Shown here: in pieces, positions 5,836 to 5,971 of the stretch
Numbering within the stretch: the first letter of the stretch is position 1
Layout: each line of letters opens with the position of its first letter
DNA from: Flavobacterium psychrophilum
Lineage (GTDB): Bacteria; Bacteroidota; Bacteroidia; Flavobacteriales; Flavobacteriaceae
NCBI GenBank assembly: GCA_020720185.1
Contig: DYPB01000118.1
Coordinates: 1 to 5,971, forward strand
Length of the DNA stretch: 5,971 bases
Reading direction: 5' to 3'
Program-made: the position numbers and the translations under genes
Notes under the pieces: generated by a model
What the model was told of the DNA's origin: nothing
What the model saw: only the letters and a program-made list of their open reading frames with translations
Databases searched by the model: none

Positions 5836-5971
5836 GCTGCAATATACAACACAATGTATTGACTGTCAAATATTTAACATATTATTTTTTGTTTTTTATT
5901 AATAAAATTTAATTTGTTTTGTTGATAATTTTGTTGTAGGTTTGTAGTTGTGCAACAGGCACAGGTGTTTG
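5836..5971 (-). other. Upstream flank of the transposase remnant, probably the IS 5' leader
   Basis: No gene is visible. Read on the minus strand, this is AT-rich sequence leading into the transposase start. It includes TTGACAGTCAA (within about 5852-5866), a short inverted repeat that contains a TTGACA-like box. The outer part, around 5948-5971, is less AT-rich and holds GTTGTGCAAC (5947-5956); it may be near the IS terminus. The true boundary cannot be placed because the other terminus is missing or outside the window. Confidence 0.35.

Overview
The window is AT-rich and looks like Flavobacteriaceae DNA, probably Flavobacterium or a close relative. The evidence is the TAnnTTTG-type -7 promoter elements, the A-rich leaders without Shine-Dalgarno sites, a Bacteroidetes-type HU-related protein, a lipoprotein with the Bacteroidetes surface-export signature C-S-K-D-D-D, and a TonB-dependent receptor with an N-terminal carboxypeptidase-regulatory-like domain. 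No taxonomic search was possible.

Left part (1-1192): three copies of a short palindromic (foldback, MITE-like) element lie here. Copies A (7-121) and B (127-298) are in tandem and copy C is at 1016-1187. Each starts with CCC and ends with GGG inside an 18-bp terminal inverted repeat. Each is flanked by a 5-bp direct repeat, TTTAA for A and B and TTAAA for C, which looks like a target-site duplication. B and C are both 172 bp and differ at only two positions, which are exact mirror partners in the two terminal repeats. A has lost its 57-bp apex between 8-bp direct repeats. Between B and C sits one complete gene, an HU-related DNA-binding protein (503-886). Upstream of it is an irregular array of GG-containing units repeating every 21-23 bp (about 306-438), followed by a candidate promoter (454-461).

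Central part (1193-5550): a probable two-gene outer-membrane unit. A surface lipoprotein with a predicted parallel beta-helix (1380-2585) is followed 87 bp later by a 942-residue TonB-dependent receptor (2673-5501). A hairpin in the gap may reduce read-through. A strong terminator (5517-5550) closes the unit. The likely division of labour is a surface-exposed lipoprotein assisting a TonB-driven importer; the substrate is unknown and no SusD-like gene is present in the window.

Right part (5578-5971): a nearly perfect 47-bp palindrome abuts the C-terminally truncated start of an IS1182/IS5-type transposase on the minus strand (pseudogene). A diverged relative of the palindrome arm may lie at 1208-1230. 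The transposase remnant and the foldback elements show repeated mobile-element activity around otherwise ordinary genes.

The most unusual content is the foldback element family, with its target duplications and mirror-symmetric substitutions, and the phased repeat array in front of the HU-like gene.
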